The notes beneath the pieces are model-generated. The model was not told the origin of the DNA. It ran no database searches and was given only the letters and a program-made list of their open reading frames with translations. From positions 135,800 through 199,799 of the forward strand of contig CAYJFP010000001.1 of NCBI GenBank assembly GCA_964369415.1: a DNA stretch of 64,000 nucleotides, read 5' to 3'. The DNA comes from SIG603 sp964369415. Lineage in GTDB: Bacteria > Bacillota > Clostridia > Oscillospirales > Acutalibacteraceae. Of this stretch, positions 7,345 through 15,716 are shown in pieces (position 1 is the stretch's first letter; every line of letters begins with the position of its first letter). The position numbers and the translations under genes were made by a program.

Positions 7345-8529
7345 ATGAAAGGGAGTGAAATTTTGTTTAACGACAACTCATTTTTAAACTTCAAAGATAA
7401 AGTTCTTCCGTTTTGGAAAAATATGTTAGACGAAGAAAATGGCGGATTTTATGGATTCATGGACATAAATTTAGCAGTAGAAAAAAAAGCTAAAAAATTT
7501 TGCTCCATAAACTCAGAGTACCTGTTATTTTTTTCAAAATCTTTTTTAATTTATTCAGATGGCGAGTCACTTTTTTACATGAAAAAGGCCTATACATTCT
7601 TTTTAAATCACTTTTTAGACAAGGAATATGGAGGCGTTTTCAGTGTTGCCAATTTCAGCGGAGACATCATCAGCACCAACAAAAAATTGTCTGATTTTGC
7701 ACTTTCTATCCACGCTTTAAGCCTTTATTACGAGGCTACCGAAGATGTTGAAGCTTTAAAAATCGCCTTCGAACTTTTCCAGCTTACTGAAAGCATGTTC
7801 AAAGACGATATCGGATATATGCATGTTATGTCAAGAGATTTCCACCCCGTTCACGAGAAAAACGCCCTTGAAAACGGCGGTGTATCCTCTTTTAGAAACT
7901 TTTCTTCTATGCTTAATCTTTTAGAATCCTATACTGAATTATACCGATTATCAGGTGACGACTGGGTAGGAAGCGCCCTGTTAGAGCTTGTAGACTTAAT
8001 CTTGCATAAAGTCTACAACGAGAAAAATCAAGTATTCTATGACTACTTCGATTATAATCTTGAACCCATAATGGATTTTCAGTCTTATGGCAATGGATTT
8101 AAGGCTGTGCGCTGTCTTTTTTTCGCCTCATCTGTTCTTGAAAATCCTACGCTAAGCAAGAAGATTAAAGAAATTTTAAGGAATTATCTGCCTAATTTGG
8201 TAAGACGTTCTGTTAGCAAAGAAGGCGTTAAAAACTCCAGAATTGGCAATTTAAACGATAGAAGCAGACTGTGGTGGATACAAGCTGAAGCCGTCAGCTC
8301 TTTACTAATTTCACATCAAAACTTAAAGGACAATCTATATCTTGACATAGCTTTACAGCTTATAGACTATATAGAAAACCACTTTGAGGACAAACGACCG
8401 CTTGGTGAGTGGTATCACTCGCTCGACGAATTTTCAGAAGTCATTCATAATAAACCTATAGCAAATTTTGAAAAAGGACCTTATAGTGCGTGTTTATATT
8501 ACCTTGAAAATTCAAAAAATACAATTTAA
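7345..8529 (+). CDS. AGE-family (N-acylglucosamine/cellobiose epimerase-like) protein lacking catalytic residues
   Basis: At 394 residues this has the length and landmarks of the (alpha/alpha)6-barrel AGE family: NGGFYGFMD, the SRDF/TELYR region, SRLWWIQAEAV and GEWYHS. The active-site positions as I know them in cellobiose 2-epimerase are replaced. The NSR arginine is Glu58; the histidine of the THLH-type helix falls in SMLN (188-191); YGHDIE has become YGNGFK (His to Asn250, Glu to Lys253); and the C-terminal CPYH is GPYS (Ser381). It may be a pseudoenzyme or have a new activity. It starts two bases after cdd. A TTG at 7363, preceded by GGGAG, is an alternative start. Family membership is fairly sure, function unknown. 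Confidence 0.75.
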   Translation: MKGSEILFNDNSFLNFKDKVLPFWKNMLDEENGGFYGFMDINLAVEKKAKKFCSINSEYLLFFSKSFLIYSDGESLFYMKKAYTFFLNHFLDKEYGGVFSVANFSGDIISTNKKLSDFALSIHALSLYYEATEDVEALKIAFELFQLTESMFKDDIGYMHVMSRDFHPVHEKNALENGGVSSFRNFSSMLNLLESYTELYRLSGDDWVGSALLELVDLILHKVYNEKNQVFYDYFDYNLEPIMDFQSYGNGFKAVRCLFFASSVLENPTLSKKIKEILRNYLPNLVRRSVSKEGVKNSRIGNLNDRSRLWWIQAEAVSSLLISHQNLKDNLYLDIALQLIDYIENHFEDKRPLGEWYHSLDEFSEVIHNKPIANFEKGPYSACLYYLENSKNTI

Positions 8530-8604
8530 ACTCTTATAGTGTGAATTTTTCACATTACAGCCATGAAACTGTTCTATATGAAACCATTTTGAGCTTTACA
8601 TAAT

Positions 8605-8811
8605 TCATATTTTAAATTCTTCTTCAGAAAATTCTTGAAGTTTCGGCTTTGGTGACGGATCTCTCTTTAGTGGATCGTACTCATAATTCTTGCAAACACT
8701 ACCTTTGTGATATGGACATAGAATTTTGTCATCCGATGAATTATATCTGCAATAAGTGCAGTCTGGCTCTATATTAGTTCCAAACATCTTCTTTTTCTTT
8801 TTAAAAAACAT
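8605..8811 (-). CDS. Small cysteine-rich conserved protein
   Basis: A 68-residue protein with a basic N-terminus (FFKKKKKMFG) and four cysteines in CTYC, CPY and CKNY contexts, followed by YDPLKRDP. This looks like a small metal-binding protein of unknown function that I associate with Clostridia; I cannot name a family. It starts 33 bases after the ylbJ-like gene in the same direction and is probably cotranscribed with it. Confidence 0.65.
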   Translation of the reverse strand: MFFKKKKKMFGTNIEPDCTYCRYNSSDDKILCPYHKGSVCKNYEYDPLKRDPSPKPKLQEFSEEEFKI

Positions 8812-8844
8812 TTAATTTTTACTCCTTAATTTTATAAGGACATT

Positions 8845-9963
8845 TTACCACATTTTTTTTCGTTTTTCTACAGACTTATTCAAAAAAATAAATGCACAGG
8901 ATAAAATCACAAGGCAAATACTTCCCATTAATGTACCATTAAGTGCCTTTGCGTTTATTTCATTCACACTAGAAAAAACGCTGACGTCCTCTTTAACAAA
9001 CGAATTAATTAAGTTAAATAGCGCCATAGACAATAGGCCGTGAGAAATTCTTGAAGTAAAGAATTTTTTATAGTCTATTGTTTTTTGTGGAAACATAGAA
9101 AAAATTTGAAAATGTATGCACAAACCACCAAACGCAAGCCCCATTGCAAACACACCCATCGAAACAGGCAATAGCAAGCTTAATTCAACTGCTGTCACAA
9201 CATCAAGCAAAAAATTCACTACAGCCGACCAGTCAAACGGTGACAAAATAGGAATTTTTGAAAAAGCATCGACAGCACCTGAAACAATGCCAATTTCCCT
9301 TAAAAGAGGAATAAACGCAGAAAAAATCACAACATAAATACACATACTACTGCAAGCCGACAAGGTGCTTTTGCTAGAAGTGCTAGCGATTTCTATAAAA
9401 TCTTTTTTATCTTTATTTTTATCTTTTTCCACTGGTATCTTTTTTCCTATTCCCCATAATATCCCTAAAACAAGTGATGAAACACATGTAGAAATCAAGA
9501 AGTTAATTCCAATTTTTACATCCTTAAATATTACACCACCAACAAATATCACGCAGTATGCAACACCCGGATTTATGGCAAAAAGACTCAGTCTCTCCGC
9601 CTCTTCTCTTGATATTTCACCTTTTTTATAGGCTATAGATGTAAGCTTTGCACCTACAGGGTATCCGCAAAAAAGCCCAAATATTATAGGGCATACACAG
9701 TTTTTTGAAAGCTTAAAAATTTTTCTGCAAGCAGGTCCAAAAACACTTGAAAGAAAACCTCCTACCGAAGACAGCGAAGCAAATGAGGATAGAAAAATCA
9801 TAGGAAGAAGAGATGGAAGTAGCACATTTAAACAGTATGAAATGCCAAAAATCACACCTTTTGACAAAACCTCCTTGTATCTTACCACTAAGAAAAACAG
9901 GACAATCATCATCAATGTCATAAACACCGACATTAAACTTTCCTTTAACAGTCTTTTTTTCAT
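8845..9963 (-). CDS. ylbJ: Sporulation integral membrane protein YlbJ-like
   Basis: A 372-residue polytopic membrane protein with about eight hydrophobic segments. It contains the nucleoside-recognition/gate-type motif seen in YlbJ and SpoVV-type proteins, with FGLFCGYPVGAKL at about residue 95 and FAINPGVAYCVIFVG at about 128. YlbJ is needed for spore cortex formation in Bacillus and belongs to the mother-cell sigma-E regulon. It is divergent from yqfC-yqfD, also sporulation genes, which supports the assignment. The ATG has an AAAGGAGAC site upstream. Confusion with other gate-domain transporters is possible. Confidence 0.82.
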   Translation of the reverse strand: MKKRLLKESLMSVFMTLMMIVLFFLVVRYKEVLSKGVIFGISYCLNVLLPSLLPMIFLSSFASLSSVGGFLSSVFGPACRKIFKLSKNCVCPIIFGLFCGYPVGAKLTSIAYKKGEISREEAERLSLFAINPGVAYCVIFVGGVIFKDVKIGINFLISTCVSSLVLGILWGIGKKIPVEKDKNKDKKDFIEIASTSSKSTLSACSSMCIYVVIFSAFIPLLREIGIVSGAVDAFSKIPILSPFDWSAVVNFLLDVVTAVELSLLLPVSMGVFAMGLAFGGLCIHFQIFSMFPQKTIDYKKFFTSRISHGLLSMALFNLINSFVKEDVSVFSSVNEINAKALNGTLMGSICLVILSCAFIFLNKSVEKRKKMW

Positions 9964-10073
9964 AAATGTCTCCTTTTCACGCTAATTTAAGTCACCTATA
10001 CTTTCCATCTTGATACATAATAAATATTTTAGTGGCATAAAATTTATGACAGAGACAGTAAGGAGAATGTTCT

Positions 10074-10310
10074 ATGCCTTTAAACGAGAACAAAGTTACA
10101 AACGCTTCAGTTACAGAGATAACAGGAAATAAACGTGTGGTTTTAGACGGCTGTGACGGCCTTTTGGACTTTAACGACGAATTGGTAATATTAAAATCAG
10201 GAAAATTAAAAATTAAAATAGATGGTAAAAATTTAAAAATAAGTGTTTTCACCGACGACACAGCGGTTATTGACGGCTATATATCCTCGGTTAATTTCAA
10301 CTACTTTTAG
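10074..10310 (+). CDS. yqfC: Sporulation protein YqfC (YabP/YqfC family)
   Basis: A 78-residue protein of the YabP/YqfC family: a small beta-rich protein with the signature EITGNKRVVLDGCDGLLDFNDELV, then a basic strand and VIDGYISSVNF at the end. In Bacillus yqfC is a sigma-E-dependent sporulation gene directly followed by yqfD, exactly as here (24 bases apart). AAGGAG precedes the ATG. Function at the molecular level is not established. Confidence 0.88.
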   Translation: MPLNENKVTNASVTEITGNKRVVLDGCDGLLDFNDELVILKSGKLKIKIDGKNLKISVFTDDTAVIDGYISSVNFNYF

Positions 10311-10334
10311 CTTAGTGAAAGGCGGATGTGATTT

Positions 10335-11543
10335 ATGATAAAAACTATATCAGAATACTTAAGAACCTATGTCACCGTAAGCCTTGAAGGTGAAAGTCGA
10401 AATCGCCTTATCAGCATGGCCGTAAAAGAGGGGCTTAGGTTTTGGTCTTACAAATTTAAAGACGGCAAAGTAATAATTTCTATGTCTGTGAGCGACTATA
10501 AAAAGCTTAAAAAATACAAACAAAAAACAGGCGTTAGAATAAAAATCCTAAAAAAGCGTGGTCTTAGATTTACATTTTCAAAGGTTAAAAAGCGTCCTGG
10601 TCTCATTGTCGGACTATTCTTTTCCATTATTCTTTACTTATTCTTAAGTTCTTGCTACTGGGTTATAGATGTAAACGAAAATACTGATTACTCAAAGGAA
10701 GAAATACTTAACTGTGCCTATCAAAACGGACTTTACGAGGGCGTTTTAAAGGGTGAAATTGACGAAGCCTTACTAGCCACAAAAATAATGAATGACCTTG
10801 AAGATTTAAAGTGGGTGTCGATAAACACCATGGGATCTACTGTAGAGATAGCCGTAAAAGAAAGTGCAGAAACTCCGATAAACTATATTGATAACGAAGT
10901 TTCAAACATAACAGCCGAAAAAACAGGCGTCATCAAATCTATAGAAGCAAAGCAAGGAACAGTTCTCGTAAAAATAGGCGAGGCTGTCTCACAGGGGCAA
11001 GTGCTTGTCACTGGAGTTTGGGATTCAAACTTTGGCAAAAACGAGTGGCAAATAGAGGAAGAACCCACGCAGTTTGCCACTGCTTCAAGAGCTGTTATCA
11101 TGGCAGAAACCTACGATACACTTAGCGCTTGCATAAAAAAAGAAAGCCTTGATTACATAGCTCTTGACTCATACAATAGGTTTAACATAGGCTTTTTCGG
11201 TATAGAAATCCCCTTTGTTTTTTCACTTGTTCCAAACGGTGAATACACCTATGATACAAACAAGGAAAACCTGTATATCCTAGGCACAAAAATGCCTATT
11301 TATTTTGAAACTGAAAATCTTACAAGACTTTCGGTTAGCAATGTAGCCATAAGTGAAGCAAGTGCAAAAGAAGAGCTAGCAAATTACCTTAACTTACTTG
11401 CAATTAAAGAACTTGACGACGGCGAAAGCCTTGTTTCCTTTTCAGAATTAACCTTTTGGGAAGATGAAAATTACTATTATGGAAAAATTTCATATATTTT
11501 CATGGAAAATATAGCCTTAAATCAAAATATTATGATAAATTAG
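10335..11543 (+). CDS. yqfD: Sporulation protein YqfD
   Basis: A 402-residue single-pass membrane protein of the YqfD/SpoIV family. A basic cytoplasmic N-terminal domain (about 1-90) is followed by one transmembrane helix (LIVGLFFSIILYLFLSS, about 93-112) and a large extracytoplasmic region with a POTRA-like part (about 115-185, ending LKWVSINTMGSTVEIAVKE). Next comes the segment GVIKSIEAKQGTVLVKIGEAVSQGQVLV, which looks like a barrel-sandwich motif. In Bacillus the gene is expressed in the mother cell and is needed for sporulation. It lies in the canonical position between yqfC and phoH. Confidence 0.9.
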   Translation: MIKTISEYLRTYVTVSLEGESRNRLISMAVKEGLRFWSYKFKDGKVIISMSVSDYKKLKKYKQKTGVRIKILKKRGLRFTFSKVKKRPGLIVGLFFSIILYLFLSSCYWVIDVNENTDYSKEEILNCAYQNGLYEGVLKGEIDEALLATKIMNDLEDLKWVSINTMGSTVEIAVKESAETPINYIDNEVSNITAEKTGVIKSIEAKQGTVLVKIGEAVSQGQVLVTGVWDSNFGKNEWQIEEEPTQFATASRAVIMAETYDTLSACIKKESLDYIALDSYNRFNIGFFGIEIPFVFSLVPNGEYTYDTNKENLYILGTKMPIYFETENLTRLSVSNVAISEASAKEELANYLNLLAIKELDDGESLVSFSELTFWEDENYYYGKISYIFMENIALNQNIMIN

Positions 11544-11579
11544 TAAAAAAAAGAATTTAATTTTTATTGATATTGACGT

Positions 11580-11608
11580 TTTAAAAAAAATAATAATTGT
11601 GATATAAT
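11580..11608 (+). promoter_or_regulatory. Predicted extended -10 promoter at the start of phoH
   Basis: A perfect TATAAT (11603-11608) with an upstream TG (extended -10) and a weak TTTAAA at -35 (17-base spacer) ends only five bases before the first in-frame ATG of phoH. Transcripts from it would have practically no leader, or translation would begin further in. Confidence 0.5.
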
Positions 11609-11613
11609 AAGTA

Positions 11614-12627
11614 ATGAAAAAGTGCCCATACATCGGGCAAAAAAAAATAATTGGATGTGTTTATTTTTTGGAAAGAGAAATAAGTCTTGAAAGAGCAGAG
11701 TACGCTTCGGAAATTTTCGGCCATTTTGATGAACATCAAAAACTTATTGAAAAGAAATTTAACGTTAAGGTTGTTTTTAGAGATTCTGTTTTAAAAATTA
11801 TAGGCGATGAAGAAAGCGCCGACAAAGCTTATAGAACTTTTGTAAGCCTTTTGGAGCTTTTAGAAAAAGGCGATCAAATCACTTTACAACAAATTCATTA
11901 TTGCATAGACTTAGTTAGTGACGGAAAAGAAAAAAGTTTTGCGTCTTTATCAGATGACGTGGTTTGCATAACTAGTAAAGGAAAGCCGATTAAGCCCAAA
12001 ACTGTCGGGCAAAAGAATTACTGTACAGCAATAAAGGATAATACAGTGACAATTTGCGTAGGCCCTGCTGGAACGGGCAAGACATATCTTGCGGTGGCGA
12101 TGGCTGTAAAAGCTTTTAAATCAGGGTCAGTTCAAAGAATAATTCTAACAAGACCCGCCGTTGAAGCCGGCGAAAAACTTGGCTTTTTGCCAGGGGATTT
12201 GCAGCAAAAAGTAGACCCTTATTTAAGACCCTTATACGATGCCTTATTTGATATGATGGGAGCCGAAACCTATCAAAAATATTTAGAACGTGGAAATATT
12301 GAGGTCGCACCACTAGCTTATATGAGAGGCCGTACGCTCGATGATAGTTTTATAATACTTGATGAAGCGCAGAACACTACTTGTGAGCAGATGAAGATGT
12401 TTTTAACAAGACTTGGCTTTGGCTCAAAAATGGTTATAACCGGCGATATAACGCAGATTGATTTGCCCGACGGAAGAAAGTCAGGCCTTAAGGATGCTGT
12501 AAAAGTTTTAAAATATGTCGATGACATAAAAGTGATTAGATTCAATGAAAAAGACGTTGTAAGACATAAGCTTGTCCAAGATATTGTTAAAGCTTATGAA
12601 AAAAACGTTCAAGCTATAAAAAATTAG
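11614..12627 (+). CDS. phoH: PhoH-family ATPase
   Basis: A cytoplasmic ATPase of the PhoH family, related to the N-terminal part of superfamily I helicases and linked to RNA metabolism with YbeY. Walker A is GPAGTGKTYLA (about residues 150-160), Walker B is FIILDEAQNTT (about 246-256), and the downstream MVITGDITQIDLP matches the family. 337 residues is normal. The N-terminus is uncertain: the ATG at 11614 sits on a promoter-like -10 element and has no ribosome site, while homology to typical PhoH proteins begins near EREISLERAE. A TTG at 11668 is thus an alternative. ybeY follows after 24 bases. Confidence 0.92.
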   Translation: MKKCPYIGQKKIIGCVYFLEREISLERAEYASEIFGHFDEHQKLIEKKFNVKVVFRDSVLKIIGDEESADKAYRTFVSLLELLEKGDQITLQQIHYCIDLVSDGKEKSFASLSDDVVCITSKGKPIKPKTVGQKNYCTAIKDNTVTICVGPAGTGKTYLAVAMAVKAFKSGSVQRIILTRPAVEAGEKLGFLPGDLQQKVDPYLRPLYDALFDMMGAETYQKYLERGNIEVAPLAYMRGRTLDDSFIILDEAQNTTCEQMKMFLTRLGFGSKMVITGDITQIDLPDGRKSGLKDAVKVLKYVDDIKVIRFNEKDVVRHKLVQDIVKAYEKNVQAIKN

Positions 12628-12651
12628 TTTTAGTGATTAAAGGATGGTAAG

Positions 12652-13155
12652 ATGATGGAAAAGACAAGAGTAATTATTACAAATAATCAAAAAGAAGTAA
12701 GGATTCCGACAGGTATCAGAATGCTTATACGAAGAACATGCAATGCGGTTTTGAAACTTGAAAACTTTGATGGTTCTGCCGAGGTTAGTGTTACATTTGT
12801 TGATAATGAAGAAATAAAGAAGCTTAACAATCAGTATAGGCAGAAAAATACAGATACCGATGTGCTTTCTTTTCCTATGGGCGAAAATGGTGTCTACGAT
12901 ATAAATCCAGCTACAGATGCAAAAATTTTGGGCGACATTGTTATTTCTGTAGAGAAAGCAAAAGAGCAATCATATAGATTCGGTCATTCTCTCGATAGAG
13001 AAGTAAGCTATCTTACGGCTCATTCTATGTTCCACCTTTTAGGTTACGACCACGAACAAGGCGGACTTGAAAAAGTTAGAATGAGAGAAAAAGAAGAGAC
13101 CATCATGACTCAACTTGGACTCAACATAACCACAAGTTACACTTTACAAGATTAA
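12652..13155 (+). CDS. ybeY: rRNA maturation endoribonuclease YbeY
   Basis: A zinc-dependent endoribonuclease for 16S rRNA 3'-end maturation and 70S quality control. The three histidines of the metal site are in HSMFHLLGYDHEQ (spacing H-x3-H-x5-H), near residue 123, and the preceding DTDVLSFPM segment is also typical. The gene starts with two consecutive ATGs behind AAAGGATGG. Partner of phoH upstream; dgkA begins two bases after its stop. Confidence 0.95.
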   Translation: MMEKTRVIITNNQKEVRIPTGIRMLIRRTCNAVLKLENFDGSAEVSVTFVDNEEIKKLNNQYRQKNTDTDVLSFPMGENGVYDINPATDAKILGDIVISVEKAKEQSYRFGHSLDREVSYLTAHSMFHLLGYDHEQGGLEKVRMREKEETIMTQLGLNITTSYTLQD

Positions 13156-13157
13156 AC

Positions 13158-13640
13158 ATGAAAAATGACAAGAAAAAGTTAGGTACTTTTGCATGTGCCT
13201 TTAGAGGTTTGTGGATTTCAATAAAAAACGAAAGAAATATGCGTATTCATACGGCGGCCGCACTTTATGTCGGCTTTTTCGCCCCATTTTTGGGCGTCAG
13301 CCGTGCTGAATACGCCCTACTTTTTGTACTGATTGGCATGATTATTTCTGCCGAAGCTTTGAATACTGCCATAGAGAGTATGTGCGATTTTAGTTGTGAA
13401 AAAAGAGACGACAGAATACGAAACATCAAGGATATTTCAGCTGGTGCCGTATTGATTTTGGCAATCGTTTCGGTCATCGTAGGTGTTTTTATCTTGTATA
13501 GACCCGCCGAAATTTTAGCTCTAATCAACTTAATTTTCTCAAATTTACTTTACATGGTAATTTTGTTTTTAAGCTTAATTTTAAGCATAATATATATTGT
13601 TTTAGGCCCACTTGGAATTAAAAATTTATTTAAAAAATAA
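13158..13640 (+). CDS. dgkA: Diacylglycerol/undecaprenol kinase
   Basis: A small integral-membrane kinase of the DgkA family; Gram-positive members chiefly phosphorylate undecaprenol, recycling the cell-wall lipid carrier. The signature AEALNTAIESMCD (about residues 73-85) holds the catalytic and metal-binding acidic residues. At 160 residues it is longer than the usual 120-130: there is an extra hydrophobic C-terminal helix (LINLIFSNLLYMVILFLSLI), giving four membrane segments instead of three. It is embedded in the conserved ybeY-dgkA-era block. Confidence 0.9.
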   Translation: MKNDKKKLGTFACAFRGLWISIKNERNMRIHTAAALYVGFFAPFLGVSRAEYALLFVLIGMIISAEALNTAIESMCDFSCEKRDDRIRNIKDISAGAVLILAIVSVIVGVFILYRPAEILALINLIFSNLLYMVILFLSLILSIIYIVLGPLGIKNLFKK

Positions 13641-13706
13641 CAGAAAGGCATGTATCCCGTGCGGGAAACAGCGTTTTGCACGGCAAACATGACAAAGGTC
13701 ATAATA

Positions 13707-14618
13707 ATGACAAATTACGAAACTCAAAAATCTGCTTTTATAGCAATAGTCGGACGACCAAACGTTGGAAAATCCTCGATACTCAACAAATTAATTGGCA
13801 CAAAGCTTGCAATAGTATCAAAAAAACCTCAAACTACAAGAACCAGAATCATGGGCGTTTTAACTGAAGACGACTATCAGCTTGTCTTTATAGACACTCC
13901 TGGCTTAATCAAGCCTAAAAACAGACTTGGCGACTACATGGTAAAGGCGGTTAATCAAACGGTTTCTGGTGTTGATTTATGCCTTTTGGTAACCGAAGCG
14001 GACAGAAAAATCTCTCCCGCCGACTTAGAACTTACCGAAAAATTCAAAAAATTAGGAATCCCTTGTGTGCTTGCAATAAATAAAATCGACCTGCTAAAAG
14101 ATAAAGAAAAGCTTATCGAGCAAATTTCTTCTTTAAGCGAACTTTACGATTTTTCGGCGATTGTGCCGCTTTCTGCAAAAAACGGCGACGGAGCGGATAT
14201 ACTAAAAAAAGAGCTTAAAGCGCTTTGTCAACCAGGAGGACATTTTTTCAGTCCTGATACACTTACGGACCAGCCTGAAAGAGTAATTGCCTCTGAAATG
14301 GTCAGAGAAAAGATTTTAAGAAATCTTCAAAAAGAAATTCCTCATGGTATCGCCGTCGTGACTGAGAGCATGAAAGAAAGAGAAAATATTACGGACATCA
14401 CTTTTACAATTTACTGCGAAAAACAAAGCCACAAGGGCATTTTAATAGGCAAAAACGGCGCAACTTTAAAGGATATCCTTACAAAAGCGAGAAAAGATAT
14501 GGAAGAATTTTTCGGCTGTAAGGTAAATGTTCAAGCGTGGGTCAAGGTTAAAGAAGAATGGCGTCAAAGACCTGGAGTGCTACATAACATGGGCTTTGAC
14601 GAGAAAGATTTAATTTAA
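13707..14618 (+). CDS. era: GTPase Era
   Basis: Era is an essential GTPase that binds the 3' end of 16S rRNA and assists 30S assembly. The G motifs are GRPNVGKSS (G1), DTPGL (G3) and NKID (G4); a C-terminal KH domain contains the RNA-binding GKNGATLK. Starting at the ATG at 13707 gives 303 residues, the usual length, with AAAGGT upstream. In-frame ATGs at 13650 and 13689 would add non-homologous residues. The upstream stretch contains CCGTGC...GCACGG, able to form a hairpin. Confidence 0.95.
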   Translation: MTNYETQKSAFIAIVGRPNVGKSSILNKLIGTKLAIVSKKPQTTRTRIMGVLTEDDYQLVFIDTPGLIKPKNRLGDYMVKAVNQTVSGVDLCLLVTEADRKISPADLELTEKFKKLGIPCVLAINKIDLLKDKEKLIEQISSLSELYDFSAIVPLSAKNGDGADILKKELKALCQPGGHFFSPDTLTDQPERVIASEMVREKILRNLQKEIPHGIAVVTESMKERENITDITFTIYCEKQSHKGILIGKNGATLKDILTKARKDMEEFFGCKVNVQAWVKVKEEWRQRPGVLHNMGFDEKDLI

Positions 14619-14725
14619 AAAAGAACCATCCTGAATACTAATAATACAAATACAAGGGGAATTTTGTCGACTAAACAAATATTTTCCTGTCATAAGTTTA
14701 ATCCTTCGTGCAAATACTTATATTA

Positions 14726-14790
14726 AACTAAGAGCTAATGACTAATAGTGAAACTAGCCATTCACCCTTCACCTTTAGTCCTTAGCCTAT
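14726..14790. repeat. Dispersed palindromic repeat, copy A
   Basis: An imperfect inverted repeat: CTAATGACTAATAGTGAA on the left and, as reverse complement of the right arm, CTAAGGACTAAAGGTGAA (15 of 18 match). Related sequences are at 25251-25322 and 31256-31316. It ends 4 bases before the GAGGAGGG ribosome site of the yqzL-like gene. Confidence 0.7.
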
Positions 14791-14806
14791 ACGAGGAGGG
14801 TTTATT

Positions 14807-14971
14807 ATGGATGAAAATCAAGCTTGGAAAGAATTTTTAAGCACTGGAAAAGTGGAAGATTATTTGATTTATTCAAAATTTAAGCAAAGACTAGACGATA
14901 GAGTGAATAAACCCTTATTTTTTAATGTGAGAGAAACTGATGATAATAAAAACACGGGCGATAGTTATTAA
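14807..14971 (+). CDS. yqzL: YqzL-like small protein
   Basis: A 54-residue protein starting at an ATG with a strong GAGGAGGG site eight bases upstream. The N-terminal part, WKEFLSTGKVEDYLIYSKF, fits the YqzL pattern known from Bacillus (Trp, then Phe-x-x-TG-x-x-x-x-YL-x-Y). The location between era and recO is also that of yqzL. Its last 32 bases overlap the start of recO in another frame, suggesting translational coupling. Function of the family is unknown. Confidence 0.75.
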   Translation: MDENQAWKEFLSTGKVEDYLIYSKFKQRLDDRVNKPLFFNVRETDDNKNTGDSY

Positions 14972-15683
14972 AGAGCAAACCGTCGGAGAAAGCGACAGGC
15001 TGATAACGCTACTTACCGAGCATGAAGGAGTTATCAGAGCCTTTGCAAAAAGGGCAAAAAATTACAAAGACAGCAAGCACTCTTCCACAGGGCTGCTTTG
15101 TTATTCCGACTTTAGCATTTTTAAGGGTCGGGATAAGTACATAGTTGACTCATCTAAGCCGATAGATGTATTTTTTGGACTTAGAAGCGATATAAAAGCG
15201 CTTAGCCTTGCGCAGTATTTTTGCGAGCTTTGTGCCATTTTCATACCCGAAGAGACCGATTCTAGCCTTTTTTTAAGGCTTGTGTTGAATTCTATCCATT
15301 TTTTGTCGAAAGGCGAAAAGGACATCATGATGATAAAGGCGGTCACCGAGCTAAGAATGCTCAGTGAAAGCGGCTATATGCCCGATTTAGTCGCCTGTAG
15401 CGAGTGTTTAAGCTACGAGGGTGAATCATGGTATTTTTCACCGATAAAGGGCAGTATAACCTGTCAAAACTGCTTAAAAGGTGATACCTACGGGCTTATT
15501 CCACTTTCACCATCTGCACTTACGGCGATGAGGCACATTATCTATTCCGAATTTAAAAAAATATACTCATTTCGGCTCCATTCAAATGCACTTATAAATC
15601 TATGCAAAGCGTCAGAGGATTATGCCGTACACATTATAGGCAGAACTCCTCTAACGCTGAGCTTTTTTAACGATATTTACTAG
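14940..15683 (+). CDS. recO: DNA repair protein RecO
   Basis: Recombination mediator that helps load RecA on SSB-coated single strands with RecR (RecF pathway). The 247 residues comprise an N-terminal OB fold (MIIKTRAIVIKEQTVGESDRLITLLTEHEG), a helical domain, and a C-terminal zinc-finger segment CSEC...CQNC at about residues 152-181. The start ATG lies inside the yqzL-like gene. Position after era is canonical in Bacillota. Confidence 0.94.
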   Translation: MIIKTRAIVIKEQTVGESDRLITLLTEHEGVIRAFAKRAKNYKDSKHSSTGLLCYSDFSIFKGRDKYIVDSSKPIDVFFGLRSDIKALSLAQYFCELCAIFIPEETDSSLFLRLVLNSIHFLSKGEKDIMMIKAVTELRMLSESGYMPDLVACSECLSYEGESWYFSPIKGSITCQNCLKGDTYGLIPLSPSALTAMRHIIYSEFKKIYSFRLHSNALINLCKASEDYAVHIIGRTPLTLSFFNDIY

Positions 15684-15716
15684 AAAAGTTCATCTAGCAG
15701 AAAGTTGGTCATAAAA

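Noticed and set aside
8540..8554. TGTGAA/TTCACA as a terminator or Crp site after the AGE-like gene
   Set aside because: Only six pairs with a three-base loop, no T run, and no evidence for a Crp-type regulator.
13640..13710. Start of era at the ATG at 13650
   Set aside because: It would add 19 residues without homology and its ribosome site is too close; 13707 gives the standard Era N-terminus.
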